From: Notospermus geniculatus
Lineage: Eukaryota > Nemertea > Pilidiophora > Heteronemertea > Lineidae
NCBI GenBank assembly: GCA_002633025.1
Contig: NMRB01001265.1
Coordinates: 22,831 to 86,830, forward strand
Length of the DNA: 64,000 bases
Direction: 5' to 3'
In this document: positions 40,575 through 51,907 of the stretch, in pieces
Numbering within the stretch: position 1 is the stretch's first letter
How the letters are laid out: every line of letters starts with the position of its first letter
Program-made: the position numbers and the translations under genes
The notes under the pieces: model-generated
The model's input: the letters and a program-made list of their open reading frames with translations, nothing else
Database searches by the model: none
Told to the model about the DNA's origin: nothing

Positions 40575-40864
40575 CCAATTATACATGTATGTATATATGT
40601 TACGATGATAACTGTGGAATTATGACTGTATCATTAGCGAAAGTTTTTGGACAAATTTGGATACAAAAAGAGGAAAACATTGGAGACAAGAGTCAAGAAT
40701 ACGAATACGGTAGCGGTGTACTTCCTGGCATGGGACAATGTAAATATTTCTTTGCACAATTGGATTATATCATCATAGCGGCACGGCAGCAAAACCAGAA
40801 AAATAATGATACGACGAGCGGGAAAGACCAAATCATGGTCAACAACCGAAACTTGATGATGAAA

Positions 40865-41081
40865 AAACGTGCTTCTTGAGTATACCTTTCGCTGATACCT
40901 AATGGAAGCCAAAAAGGTGCTTCATGGGTACACCTTCCGCTGATACCCAATGGAAGCAAAAAAGATGCTTCTTGGGTATATCTTCCGCTGAAACCCAATG
41001 GAAGCCAAAAAGATGCTTCTTGGGTAAATCTTCCTCTGAAACCCAATGGAAGCCAAAAAGATGCTTCTTGGGTAAATCTAG
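40865..41081. repeat. 48-bp minisatellite, copy 1 right array
   Basis: About four and a half units of the same 48-bp repeat continue after the reverse-transcriptase fragment and end at the junction with copy 2 of the module. Confidence 0.92.
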
Positions 41082-41529
41082 TGTTTTCCCCTGGGCACTT
41101 CTAACTGAATCAATTCAAAACACTCCAATCGTTGCGCTCATCCCACAGGATTTATGCCTCCGTTGGCAGATTTTGTTCTTCGCTGTTGAAATTGTTGGTC
41201 GCTCTTCGGCCATTTTGTTGTCAGAGAGAGTTGTCAGAGTGTCTCGTGTTGGGAATACCGGCGCCTGTCATTAGCTCAGCTGTCGATTCAATATTCGGTC
41301 ACCTACTCTAAACATGATAGATAGGGCGGCTTCCATTGTAAACACGTGTTCAATCAATTTTACCGGTCGTCACTTTAACTATCGTCAAATATTGTCCCAG
41401 GTATAGCAATCACCGCTCATGCAGCTGACGAATAAAGGTGTAAACAATACTTGTAAGCATCCTCGTAATCGCTTTTTGACGACGTGCAGAAAATAAGTGA
41501 TAAGCAGTGCCGAAAGCGAGAAATTTGAC

Positions 41530-41710
41530 GACCGCCCCTGAAAAAAGTGACAGGCATTGAAAACATGCCAAAAGCGAGACATCTCACGACCGCCCCGAAA
41601 AAAGTGACAGGCATTGAAAACATGCCAAAAGCGAGACATCTCACGACCGCCCCGAAAAAAGTGACTGGACAGTGAAGATATGCAGAAAGCGAGAAATATT
41701 ACGATTGCCT
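41530..41710. repeat. 57-bp tandem repeats (copy 2, three units)
   Basis: Two identical units with GACCGCCCCGAAAAAAGTGA and CATTGAAAACATGCCAAAAG are followed by a diverged one, against one fewer in copy 1. Confidence 0.88.
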
Positions 41711-42146
41711 GCCAAAAGGCAGTGAAGATATGCCGAAAGGGATAACTTTGACGAACGCCTTTGAAAATAAGTGAAAGGCAGGAAAAAACATGCCAAGAAG
41801 CGAGAACATCTACCATACGTTAATTTTGAAACACTCAGTGCACATACAGGGCTTGTGAATGCGTTGTTGTCGTTTTGATCGTGTGGCCAGCTTCATTTGA
41901 TAAGCTAATACTATTACGATAAGAAATGGTTCCATGTTCCGTAAAGATTGAAATCCCGAGGGTCATCAAATGCAGCCTCTCTTCGCGACAGCCCGTCGTT
42001 GGTCATTGGTGTATAGTTGGAAGGTCAGAAAGGTGGCAGACGGGCAATTCAGCCATCATCACCACGCATGCTGTGCTGTATTCCGGAATGGTTAATGGAT
42101 CGAGTGGCCATGGGCCACAGCACCAAGTAACTGCTTCTATTAAGTA

Positions 42147-42735
42147 ACATGAAGATAAAATTGACGCCAAAAAGATGCGTCTTGATGAGTAAACCTTCTG
42201 AAGAATCCCAGTCGAATCCAGATAAGTGCTTCTTGAGTAAAAGCTTCCCCTGAAACCCAATGGAAGCCAAAACATTTCTTCTTCCATAAACCTTCCAATG
42301 AAAGTCTTCTGCTGAAACTGAATGGAAGCCAAAAAGGTATCTCCCGCTGAAACCCAATGGATGAAAAAAAGATGCCCCCGTGGATCAACCGTCCGCTGAA
42401 AGCAATGGAAGTTAGATGCTTCTTGGGTAAATCTCCCGCTAAAACCCAATGGAAGCCTAAAAGGCGCTTCTTGGGTACCGGTAAATCTTCCGCTGAAACT
42501 CAATGGAAGCCAAAAAGATGCTTCTTGGGTAAACCCTCCGCGGAAACCCAATGGAAGCCAAAAACGTGCTTCTTGGGTACACCTTCCGCTGGTACCCAAT
42601 GGAAGCCAAAAAAATGCTTCTTGGGTAAATCTTCCGCTGAAACCCAAAGGAAAAAAAATTCTTGGGTAAATCTTCCGCTGAAACCCAATGGAAGCCAAAA
42701 AGATGCTTCTTGGGTCTGAAACCCAATGGAAGTAA
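42147..42735. repeat. 48-bp minisatellite, copy 2 left array
   Basis: Same array as in copy 1, with the same number of units and the same degenerate left half, which shows the array existed before the module was duplicated. Confidence 0.92.
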
Positions 42736-43412
42736 AAAGATATGCCATAAAGGAGGAATCACATGAAAAGGACCTTGGTGTCATCATCAGCGCCGATCTC
42801 AAGTCGAAACACAATGTGGAATACATAACACAGAAGGCAAACAAAATCCTGTTCACCATTAAAAGAACCATCAATACTAAAAATAAACAAGTCGGTACTC
42901 TACTATAGAGCATTGATTCGTCCCATCCTTGAATATGCAAATGTTAGCTGGTGCAAACTTACTAAAGAGGATTCCAAAGCCCTTGAAAAAGTGCAAAAGG
43001 AGAGCTACATGTACAAGGTTATTTGCGGAGTACCGAACCTCTCGTATATTGATCGGTTGAAACGACTTGAACTACCCACGCTTTACTATAGACGGATGAG
43101 GGGCGACCAAATCGAAGTTTTCAAATATATATGAAGAATTTCCAAGAAAACCCTGGCAACATTCTGGAATTGGACACAACAGGTAGGACCAGAGGCCACT
43201 CGCTCAAACTGACAAAACCTAGATGTGAGACCCGGCTGAGACAGTCCGTTTTCTCCCAAAGAATAATAGAAAACTGGAACAAACTACCTGAACATCTGAT
43301 ACAATCACCCACGGTGGCGACCGTTAAGGCAAGATTAGATACATATTGGATGCATAAGAGGATGCTTTTTGATGAAAGACCAATTATATGTATATATGTT
43401 ACGATGATATAA
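42726..43412 (+). pseudogene. Non-LTR reverse-transcriptase C-terminal fragment, copy 2
   Basis: Homologous to the fragment at 39925 but with different lesions: a two-base loss near 42904 breaks the frame before the LIRPILEY segment, and an inserted TA near 43130 breaks it after FKY. The region disrupted in copy 1 is better preserved here (CGVPNLSYIDRLKRLELP). Independent lesions show neither copy is under coding constraint. Confidence 0.85.
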
Positions 43413-43665
43413 AACTGTGGAATTATGACTGTATTATTAGCGAACGTTTTTGGACAAATTTGGATACAAAAAGAGGAAAACATTGGAGACAAGAGTCAAG
43501 AATACGAATACGGTAGCGGTGTACTTCCTGGGACAATGTAAATATTTCTTTGCACAATTGGATTATATCATCATAGCGGCACGGCAGCAAAACCAGAAAA
43601 ATAATGATACGACGAGCGGAAAAGACCAAATAATGGTCAACAACCGAAACTTGATGATGAAAAAA

Positions 43666-43780
43666 CATGCTTCTTGAGTATACCTTTCGCTGATACCTAA
43701 TGGAAGCCAAAAAGGTGCTTCATGGGTACACCTTCCGCTGATACCCAATGGAAGCAAAAAAGATGCTTCTTGGGTAAATC
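43666..43780. repeat. 48-bp minisatellite, copy 2 right array (short)
   Basis: About two and a half units before the sequence becomes unique at GTAAATCAGG. Confidence 0.9.
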
Positions 43781-44421
43781 AGGTATTCTGACAATCTGGG
43801 CCGGATCATTGATTCTCTATCTTCATACAGCTCTGGGAAATGACAACAATTCCGAGGTGAATTCTTGCAGATGTTATCGCCTTGGGTCAACTATTGCCAC
43901 AATCTATAGTTGCCGCTGTTATCTTTTGAGGACCGAGGCTTGCCAAGAGTGTCGGCCTCCGTATGTAGCGGTCACACAGCTGTACGCAAGCAGTTTTCTC
44001 CGCCAGACAGCATTTCAATTTTTTTGACAAATCGGTTTTGTCTGCCATATTGAGACGCCATTGTTGATTCGAGGCAAGCGTTAGGAAACTCCCTGATTTG
44101 TGAAAAAATGTGAAGTGGACGAGAAAACCCGGCAGCAGTCGATGTTGACCTTTTTCGTAAATTCTAATGCTACACTCGTATTGGCAAGCATGGGTGAAAA
44201 TGGAGAATCCATCTAAAAATCCTGAAGGGTTTTGTGACCTTGTCCTGCTGTAACCCTGAAATGATAATTTGTCAAAGACATATCGCCAACATCAAGCATA
44301 TCACCTGCTATTAACCACGTCACCTTCAACGTCACCTTCAACGCCTTTGGCGATCTGCGACCGTTTGACTGCCACGCTAATAATTGAAATTCCATTTTAT
44401 CCAATATCGATAGGAATCACT

Positions 44422-44526
44422 AATGGAGTCCGTCGGATGCCACGGCGTCTGTAATTCATGGATTTGAGTGCACACGAGACGTTTTTTTTCTCACCCAAAT
44501 CTCGCCAGTGTTGGAGTATAATGTAG
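44422..44526 (+). repeat. 105-bp direct repeat, copy 1
   Basis: Begins TGGAGTCCGTCGGATGCCAC and ends GTGTTGGAGTATAATGTA. Copy 2 is at 44826, about 400 bases on, with only a poly-T length change and one or two substitutions. Confidence 0.93.
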
Positions 44527-44825
44527 AATAAGCTGGGCAAAGTGGTCGAGCTGGATACGGATCCATCATTCCAGCCCGAACCAAACAAAAAACCTGAGGG
44601 AAATATTTAACTTCTTCACTTCAGAATAAAACACTCTTCAAAAACGCAAGAAAAGTAAGTTTTTTGAAACTATCTAACCTTTCAGACCTGGATACAAATA
44701 TTGACTATATGATGGTACTACTTGATTTTGCAGTGATTGAGTGGTTTTCTTGGAATCGTGTGCCAATTGAGTGTGGAAGAAGATAGAAATAAAAATTTCC
44801 TACCTACCCAGTGATATCACGATAA

Positions 44826-44930
44826 TGGAGTCCGTCGGATGCCACGGCGTCTGTAATTCATGGATTTGAGTGCACACGAGACGTTTTTTTTTCTCACCCA
44901 AATATCGCCAGTGTTGGAGTATAATGTAAA
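44826..44930 (+). repeat. 105-bp direct repeat, copy 2
   Basis: Nearly identical to 44422 to 44526. The two could be the ends of a mobile element or an isolated small duplication. The 300 bases between them show no coding sequence. Confidence 0.93.
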
Positions 44931-46189
44931 CTGTAGACAAAACTGACGGAGGCAAAGTCACTTCAACCAAGCAATCATCATGCTGCTATCCCATCTCAAT
45001 AAAACTTTTGATATCATTCGCCTTCATTTACCTTTATGACACGACATGGAATATAATGGGTCGTTTAGAGACAACTAAAGAGCTTCTTATCCGCTTACAC
45101 AGCGATGACGTGTCTGTAGGGAATTAGCACTTCAAATGAAAAAAAACCCCAAATGATTGATGCTGACGAATCGCGGTGTTGTTTTTGGTTGCCGAACTGA
45201 ACTCGGCCTCGAGATTTATGGTAACTTTCGAAAGCGACATTAAAGTTGCAGTCGGCGAATGAGATCGAGTGACTAAGAATGCATGCTTTGACGCTAACCA
45301 CGGTCGACTTCCGGTGGTGCTACATTTACCCCAAAGTTGAAGGGAGACCCCACTCATTGTAAACTTTTGAATTTTTATCAATCCATGGAGACAATTGCCA
45401 TGAGTTGTGATGTCACTGGTGTCAATAGCCTGACGACCTTTGTAGTGAATGAGCTAATACTGTGGCTGCCTAGGCCTATTGGTTGTACCTTCATAAACAT
45501 GCATCGACATATGACATCACATGTGCTGTGCAATGGTCCCCTTGGGATGTAATTAAAATACTTAAAATGATAAGTTTGCTGGTGTTAAAAAAATATGACA
45601 TGTTGCAGATATCAATGAATTAGAATGTATTAACGATATTTCAAAAATTCAAAATTTTACACCATGAATGGAGTCTCCCTTTAACGTTCTTTAACAGCAA
45701 CAGATCGTGTTTAAACTTTGCCTGATCTCATTCCCAGACCCAACGTGGTGTGAAAATCCATATCATGATTTCATTCTGCTCTGTTTGAATCATGATTAGA
45801 ATACTGGGTCAAGCTGGTTTCATGACCGAATTTTCAATCCAGCTTATCGAATCTCAATTAATTGCGTTTAATGGATTATGCTAAAGTATTAGGATGTTAC
45901 CACTAGTGATGGGGTGGCGGCTTTACCCCGTCGCCGGTCTGTCGGACGTGAGGTCGGTTTGGGGTCATTGAGCGAGCTCAGACAGTACCGAGAGTGCATG
46001 TACATGTTCATGCACTACTGCGGATAGGTTCGAAAGTATCGCTCGGAATATCGGTTCTATGATGGAATGTATGATGTCGTAGCCACTGCCGATCTTTTAG
46101 AAAAAAAAAGACATTCATTTGGTGTCTTTATCTTGACGGCAATGTGCAGGCCTACGTGAAGTTGGTTACATCTTTGCCTGTCCAGTCTG

Positions 46190-46370
46190 TGTGTATTCTT
46201 ACAGCCGGTGTAATGTTTTTCAGTGTGGCCATTTTTCTGTGCGTCTCCCATTGTTTGGAACACACTGGGAAACAGACTCACTGTTTCTCTGTGTGTCGCT
46301 CATTGTCAAGTCGCGCTTTATTCCGTTAATGTACCGGTAATATTGTCACACTGGCACACGGGCCACACTA
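46190..46370 (+). repeat. Dispersed repeat, copy 3 of 4
   Basis: More diverged from the 34330 copy, but the blocks GTTTGGAACACACTGGGAAA, TGTTTCTCTGTGTGTC, TTGTCAAGTCGC and TTATTCCGTTA are kept in order. Confidence 0.7.
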
Positions 46371-47112
46371 GAAAACGTTACACCGGGAGAAGATGTAGTC
46401 CAGTCATGCCTGTTACCGCCGAGGTGAGGGCCTCCAGTCGGTGACACTAATGGCATTCTCACTGGAGGAGCTCGTTAGGAAATAAACGGAGTCAGTTTCC
46501 ATGGCAGCATGAACGGGGCTTAGGGATGGGACAAGGGCCTCAGTGGGGTGTAGTGCTACCCTTTTATCCATCAATAACTGCGCATACAGAGTGTCCAGCG
46601 TCCCGCTGTCACGTAGCAAGAGCCGTGATAACCCGGCTCAAGGTCTCATCTCGCTTTCTATGACGGGGACTCGGGAGGCAGTAATGATAAAAGGGAATAG
46701 TAATTAATCAATTAGAACTTGCTATTCACTCGCAACATGCATATTTCTGTGATTGCGATCTGTGGTTTTATGCGACTGAATCGACCGACTGTTCGGTTAT
46801 GGCCGTCATGCTGTCAGAACTGTTCGAATGCATCACCAAATGCACAATTTTGCTATCACAATGCGCTGTGTTTTCTTTGTAAATTGACTTTGAGATTCAT
46901 TGTGCATTTCAATTTCATGGTATCATATCTGATACGGCGTGATCTAGCGTGGGCGTTCCCATTGTGGTGCTGTTTGCGTTATCCTCTTCAACGGTGTGGC
47001 CAACTATCAGATGTAATCGGTATAGATTTGTACTTAGTCGGATTTGTGCTCGGCCTTCAGGTTGCAGCATTGCATACTAGTATAGGCTACTACTAGTACT
47101 GCCACTCTCGAA

Positions 47113-47265
47113 ACCAGGTGTTAAATCTGCTAGTGTTTCTATGTGTCAGTGTGTCCCTTTTATTGTTTTGGAAACACAGGCAGATAGATCGACACGTTTC
47201 TCTCTGTGTGTGTCCCTTATTGTCAACAGATGGGGAACACTGGAAAACCGTACACCGGTTAAGTC
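47113..47265 (+). repeat. Dispersed repeat, copy 4 of 4
   Basis: Keeps TGCTAGTGTTTCTATGTG, TGTTTTGGAAACACAGGCAG, ATAGATCGACACGTTTCTCT and ATGGGGAACACTGG in the same order as the other copies. Confidence 0.7.
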
Positions 47266-47304
47266 ATGTCACCGTACCAGCGTCTTGAGAGCGAATCGAC
47301 CCTT

Positions 47305-47497
47305 AAGCCCCCGTCACATCCACTCCGGGGCCCGTACGGCGAGTAAAAACAGATTGCCCCTGATCCGCGGGGAAGGAATGAAAACCGTAGAAATGAAAAT
47401 GAAAATCGTAATGGACCCGTACTGTCTCTAAAATCCACGGCAAGCCGCTGGGTGGCGAAAATCGTACGGGGCCCGGTGGATATGCGACGGGGGCTTT
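47305..47497. mobile_element. MITE with AAGCCCCCGTCACATCCACT ends
   Basis: The inverted ends extend over about 35 bases (AAGCCCCCGTCACATCCACT, then GGGGCCCGTACG, against CGTACGGGGCCC and GCGACGGGGGCTT). Confidence 0.9.
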
Positions 47498-48003
47498 ACT
47501 CTACCAGTGAATAGCTATAGGTCATCGACTAACCTATACACATAAACCATTAAAGACACGTACATTTACCCAAAAATTGCGGAACGGTTACGCTGGATAA
47601 AGCATCTAATCAGGGATAAGCGAGTCGATCAGTTCGTCTCAACCTATTGATGGCGACTCAATGGGCTCCAGCCCCTCCTCTGAATACAGATTGTTGATAG
47701 ACACTGCCAGTGATGTTTACATGCCTTTGAACTCGGTTTAGGAAGATGCGTGAAAGAATTTGTCCTTGATCTTCCAAGCGAACGCACTGCCACGGATCTA
47801 ATCGCAGACTCCCAACGTCATTTTGCTCTGTGAAAATATGGAATAAAGAGCAGGGTAAATTCCGAGATGATTCCATCTCATCAGTCGTCATCATTATTAA
47901 TCTTGTTAAATCTTGTTTAATCCTTGTTGAAAAAAAACAAACGATCACGGCACAGGTGGGGCGGCCGCCCTCCGTATTGTACTGGTCCTCTCCCTCCTCC
48001 CTC

Positions 48004-48240
48004 CCTCCGTCCGTCCGTCCGTCCGTCCCTCTCTCTCCATCAACTCTTTGGTTTCAGCTGGATAACTCAAAAGGTAAGTCATATGTCGCCACAATGTTTT
48101 AGGAATTGTAAATGTATATGAGACAGAATTGATTTGATCACTGGTGTTATCAGAAGGCAATAAAGCCTGAATTTTGATCGACATTGGCACTAGTGTTCAC
48201 AGACTGGTCTGGTCTGTCCGTCTGTCTGTCTGGCGAAGCG
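48004..48240. repeat. TCCG/TCTG simple repeats
   Basis: A run of TCCG units at 48004 and a mixed GTCCGTCTGTCTGTC run near 48215 bracket the first of two related 150-base repeats. Confidence 0.85.
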
Positions 48241-49012
48241 GCCGGCTGGCCGTCCGTCTGTCTGTCTCGCTCTCATTCAATCAGCGGTTTCAGCACGATA
48301 ACTTAAGAAGTAGGTTATGTATCGTGGCAAAAACTTCAGGTATTGTAGGTCTGTATGAGACTGAATTGGTTAGGTTATTGGTGTCATCGGAGCGGAGGCC
48401 AATGAAGCCTGAATTTTTACTTTTATGTTGTTTTCTCTGTATCGGCATGTTTCTATTTTTCATCTCAACTCGACTTCAGGCTTAACTTTTTCGGCCTGAG
48501 ACTAATAAGGTGCGCACATTGCTGTATCTTGGTTGCTTCCACCGCGAGAAACTCGTCTAGATGGGAGTACAACACAGGGTATGCTATATGCTTTACCAAT
48601 CGCCTCTGTCCCCGTGCTGCCTTATTAGAAGAAGCATTCTTCTGTTCAATTCAGATTTAGGCCTAGTATATGAGGAAGTGGACAAAATGCGCTGCCGTTT
48701 CTTGAATGATTTACCTAGTGGTTATGTCATAAACCATCGATTCCTTGCTTCGATTGCAATGCCATGTAACCTTGTTAACTGACCAAGGCGCTGATGGAAA
48801 CATACAACAGGCCCATTTATAGGCCTACCTGTCCGAAATGACAGCCTGCTACAATTGGTTCTCAACACTACACAATGTACAGTGATCTTTTGGCATACTC
48901 TGGACTGACCCCAAAGAGGGGAGGATAAAGTGTATGTATATCCTATCGAATTTTGAGAAGATCCCGCCCAGTCTGCCAGCATCTGACGCCCGCACACTCT
49001 CGCAGCGCCACC

Positions 49013-49144
49013 ATGTCCACCGCTCAGAATATCGATCTCAGATCTGGATTGCGGGCCGCGAAAAACTTGAGGAATATCATCGGAGTTTTGTTCAAAACGT
49101 TTCCAGATTTTTGCTGCTTTCGTTACGGATTCTCTCGCTCTTGA
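49013..49144 (+). CDS. Small frame with a strong start context (doubtful)
   Basis: GCCGCCACC-like context (cagcgccaccATGt) precedes MSTAQNIDLRSGLRAAKNLR, and the frame ends at TGA after 43 codons. A good donor (AAAAG|gtgagt) follows three bases after the stop. This looks like a first exon with an upstream frame, but no later exon is recognised. Confidence 0.2.
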   Translation: MSTAQNIDLRSGLRAAKNLRNIIGVLFKTFPDFCCFRYGFSRS

Positions 49145-49594
49145 AGTAAAAGGTGAGTCGATTTTACTTATTTCGTCGTATTTTATGCGTAGTTGTCCTG
49201 TTTTAAATATCTCCCGGCATTAGTGCCTTCTCTCTTTTTGGCACTGCCCCGTTTTTCAGGCTAATTGCGTATGCCGGGGTGCCCAGCTGTCATGCAGCCT
49301 ATATCAAAGCCTTTGTAAACTCGGCTTTATTCAATGTAACGCGGGAAATAGCCTATGAAATTCGTCGAGGTTTTGCCAGACGTGCCAGGTGGCCAGGATG
49401 GATTCGACTCTGATAATAGTATGTGCGTCCTTGAAAGTCAAGGAAAACGCAACATTGTTCGATTCTACCTAAAAATCAGGGCGTAGGCCTAGATGTACGT
49501 GTACTTCTTATGCCTATTCTTTTCTAAACCATCATTTGCATGATTTTCTCTGCAATGTGGACTACATGCATCTGACGTCTCAGTATATGCACCA

Positions 49595-49750
49595 GGGGCC
49601 GGTTGCACAAAACTCATGTTAGCGCTAACACCTGTTAGCGCTAACATGGTGTTAGCGCTAACTTTTATGTTAGATGACGTCAAAATCCATTGTCGTTTTA
49701 CGCCATTTAACATGATGTTAGCGCTAACATGAGTTTTGTGCAACCCAGCC
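49595..49750. repeat. Foldback element, GGGGCCGGTTGCACAAAACT head
   Basis: Palindrome with TGTTAGCGCTAAC repeated three times in the left arm and once in the right, and the same core (GTTAGATGACGT, AATCCATTG) as the element at 22190. Confidence 0.92.
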
Positions 49751-50848
49751 CAGGTTCTTTCATATATCACTTCATCGTCTCAAAATCATTGGTACACTGA
49801 TCAATGACATTTATCACATTTTGCAATTAAGACCTTAATTAGACATGTATCAATCATTTAGCTGTCGCGTCTGCTATATTTATACTACCGCCACTGTCGA
49901 ACAACTTCTCACCGACTTGTGATTAAGTCTCAGACTTAATCAGAAACATCAAGTCGTGAGAGCTCCGCAAATCGTTAGTTCGAAGTAAATTGTATTTAGA
50001 ATATATCATCACCTCTTTAGCTCTTGTTAGCTCATCAGATATAGGCGGATTGTTATCTAATGGCTGAGAAACATGAAATGGGCGGGAAAAGACTGATTCA
50101 CCCTGTCGAGTGAGTAGAGCAGAAGTGGCATCAACTGGATTTGAAATAGAATAAGTGCTGTTGCATCTGATGTTTTTTTTCCATAATGTTTCTCAGTTTT
50201 CGCTCCCAGCAGCATGTCAGAAACACACACGGGAAATGTATTGTTATGACTGTAGGTTCTTCTTCTTTTTTTCTCCGACATCACCAGGTGAATGAACTTA
50301 ACCACTGAATGAAAATCTTTTTTCCATTCATAAATGGGATGTACGTGTAGACGAAAAGAAAAATGCCTGTAACGATAAACTTTTGACAGCACTTTGCGCA
50401 CCTTTCTTACACATTCACTTATTAGCTAAAGCCCTTGCAATCACTGAACATGCTGAAGTTCTGATAATTGACTGTACTAGACTTAGTACGGTTGGCTGTA
50501 AAAATACCAGTTGTAGTTTCATCGTACAAGTAGGACCAGTACAACCTGTGTCTCGCAGTCTTCGGAACATGGCTCTGAACTCTGAGAAAGAACTTCACGA
50601 ACACTTATTAACTTATAAATCATCAATGCCGAATCTAGATATTATTTGACATACATGTACTATTTGACTGTGAGTTATTATTGAAAATAATGTTAGTTCG
50701 TGATGCATGATCCACAATGACATAGAATCTCGAAGTTCATTGTCTGCTTGAGGCATTTTTATGAAGGTTACAGTAGGCGTTACAAGGAAAAACCTATCGT
50801 ATATGAACCCTGAGCGTGTATATGAAGCGGACAAGCTTTAAAACCCTT

Positions 50849-50955
50849 GGGCCCATATTCATTAAATTACTTAAATCAAAGTGCACTACGTAAATGTATC
50901 TTACGTGTCTGACAAAATTAGTGATTTTAACTACCTTGATTATGAATATGGGCCC
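50849..50955. repeat. Foldback element, GGGCCCATATTCATTAAA head
   Basis: The termini GGGCCCATATTCAT and ATGAATATGGGCCC are exact inverted repeats. The inner arms (TTACTTAAATCAAAG, CTACCTTGATTAT) are only partly complementary, so it is older. Confidence 0.85.
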
Positions 50956-51907
50956 TGGCCTACAATTTTATGAAATATGATGGTTATTGTGAATAATGAT
51001 GACTTTATTTTTGCTCGAAAAGGCCAGAGGCTTTGTAGGTGGGCGGAGGTAGCAAAGTGTTATTCCCATCATCAATAAAATAAAAACGTCAATTTTTGTC
51101 GCAACGACAATCGCTGCTCTGATAAAAACAGGCAGTCTCAGGTGGCTGTGTCTACACCATTCATTTATATAATCAGGTGGATGGAATCGGAATGTGCCAT
51201 TTGAGACGTAGTGGGTCAATTGGAATCAATTGCAATTTGTATCAGCTAGTTAGGAGTTGGGAGTAGATAAATTTTCCGATATTTTTCATATTGTATGTTA
51301 GACCCCTCGTCTTGTTTTATTTTTGAAAAAAAACCGTGTACATATAGGTTCAACCATCAACAATGGGGATCCTAGCTACGATAGAGGGCAGCACACCGAA
51401 ACCAGGTCCTATACAATGGACACCTTTTGTGTGGGAAATTGGTCAGGACCGGGATGTCAGTTTCATTTCAATAGTTTTAACCACTAGTGACACCTATTGA
51501 AGCAGTGGGCTAGGGTACCCATTACAGGACGAGGTGCACCCAGTGGTAATGCAAATGTTGGTCATGTTGGCGGTCGTACTATACATGTACGTCCACTGTT
51601 TTTTAGCGAAAGGAATTTAGTTACTCAGGCTGTTGGACACGCATGCATCGTGCTATTCATGGAAGTGATGCACATGACATTACAATTGGCTCCGAAAAAA
51701 AACCCATTATACGTATGTAATGAATCCGTATCGGGCAATCAGCATATGATGTCCAAATATCATGTGTTTCACCATCTGTACAGACGATAATAATTCCACA
51801 CATTATTATCAGCTTTCTGTCATTTGTATCGATTTTTCAGAGTTAAACAGATGGCTTAGGCCTACTCGAATATTAGGATGGATGACGTCGATGAAATTCA
51901 TGTACAG

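Larger units (their letters stand above)
38332..41081 (+). repeat. 2.75-kb minisatellite-retrotransposon module, copy 1
   Basis: The unit starts GTGTTTTCCCCTGGGCACTT and ends in TTCTTGGGTAAATCT of the 48-bp repeat, where copy 2 begins at once. Order within the unit: a leader, a 57-bp tandem repeat region, a spacer, a 48-bp minisatellite, a reverse-transcriptase fragment, then more 48-bp repeats. Confidence 0.95.
41082..43780 (+). repeat. 2.75-kb minisatellite-retrotransposon module, copy 2
   Basis: Direct repeat of 38332 to 41081 with scattered differences. It gains one 57-bp unit near 41590 and loses two 48-bp units at its right end. Confidence 0.95.
43781..47304. other. Interval without a recognised gene
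   Basis: It contains the 105-bp direct repeat (44422 and 44826) and two copies of the dispersed repeat family. All open frames are under 130 codons, and none has a recognisable domain. Confidence 0.5.
47498..51907. other. Interval without a recognised gene
   Basis: It holds a (TCCG)n simple repeat (48004 to 48027), two tandem copies of a low-similarity repeat (about 48040 to 48185 and 48285 to 48425, sharing AATAAAGCCTGAATTTT-like text), two foldback elements and one weak candidate first exon. Confidence 0.5.
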
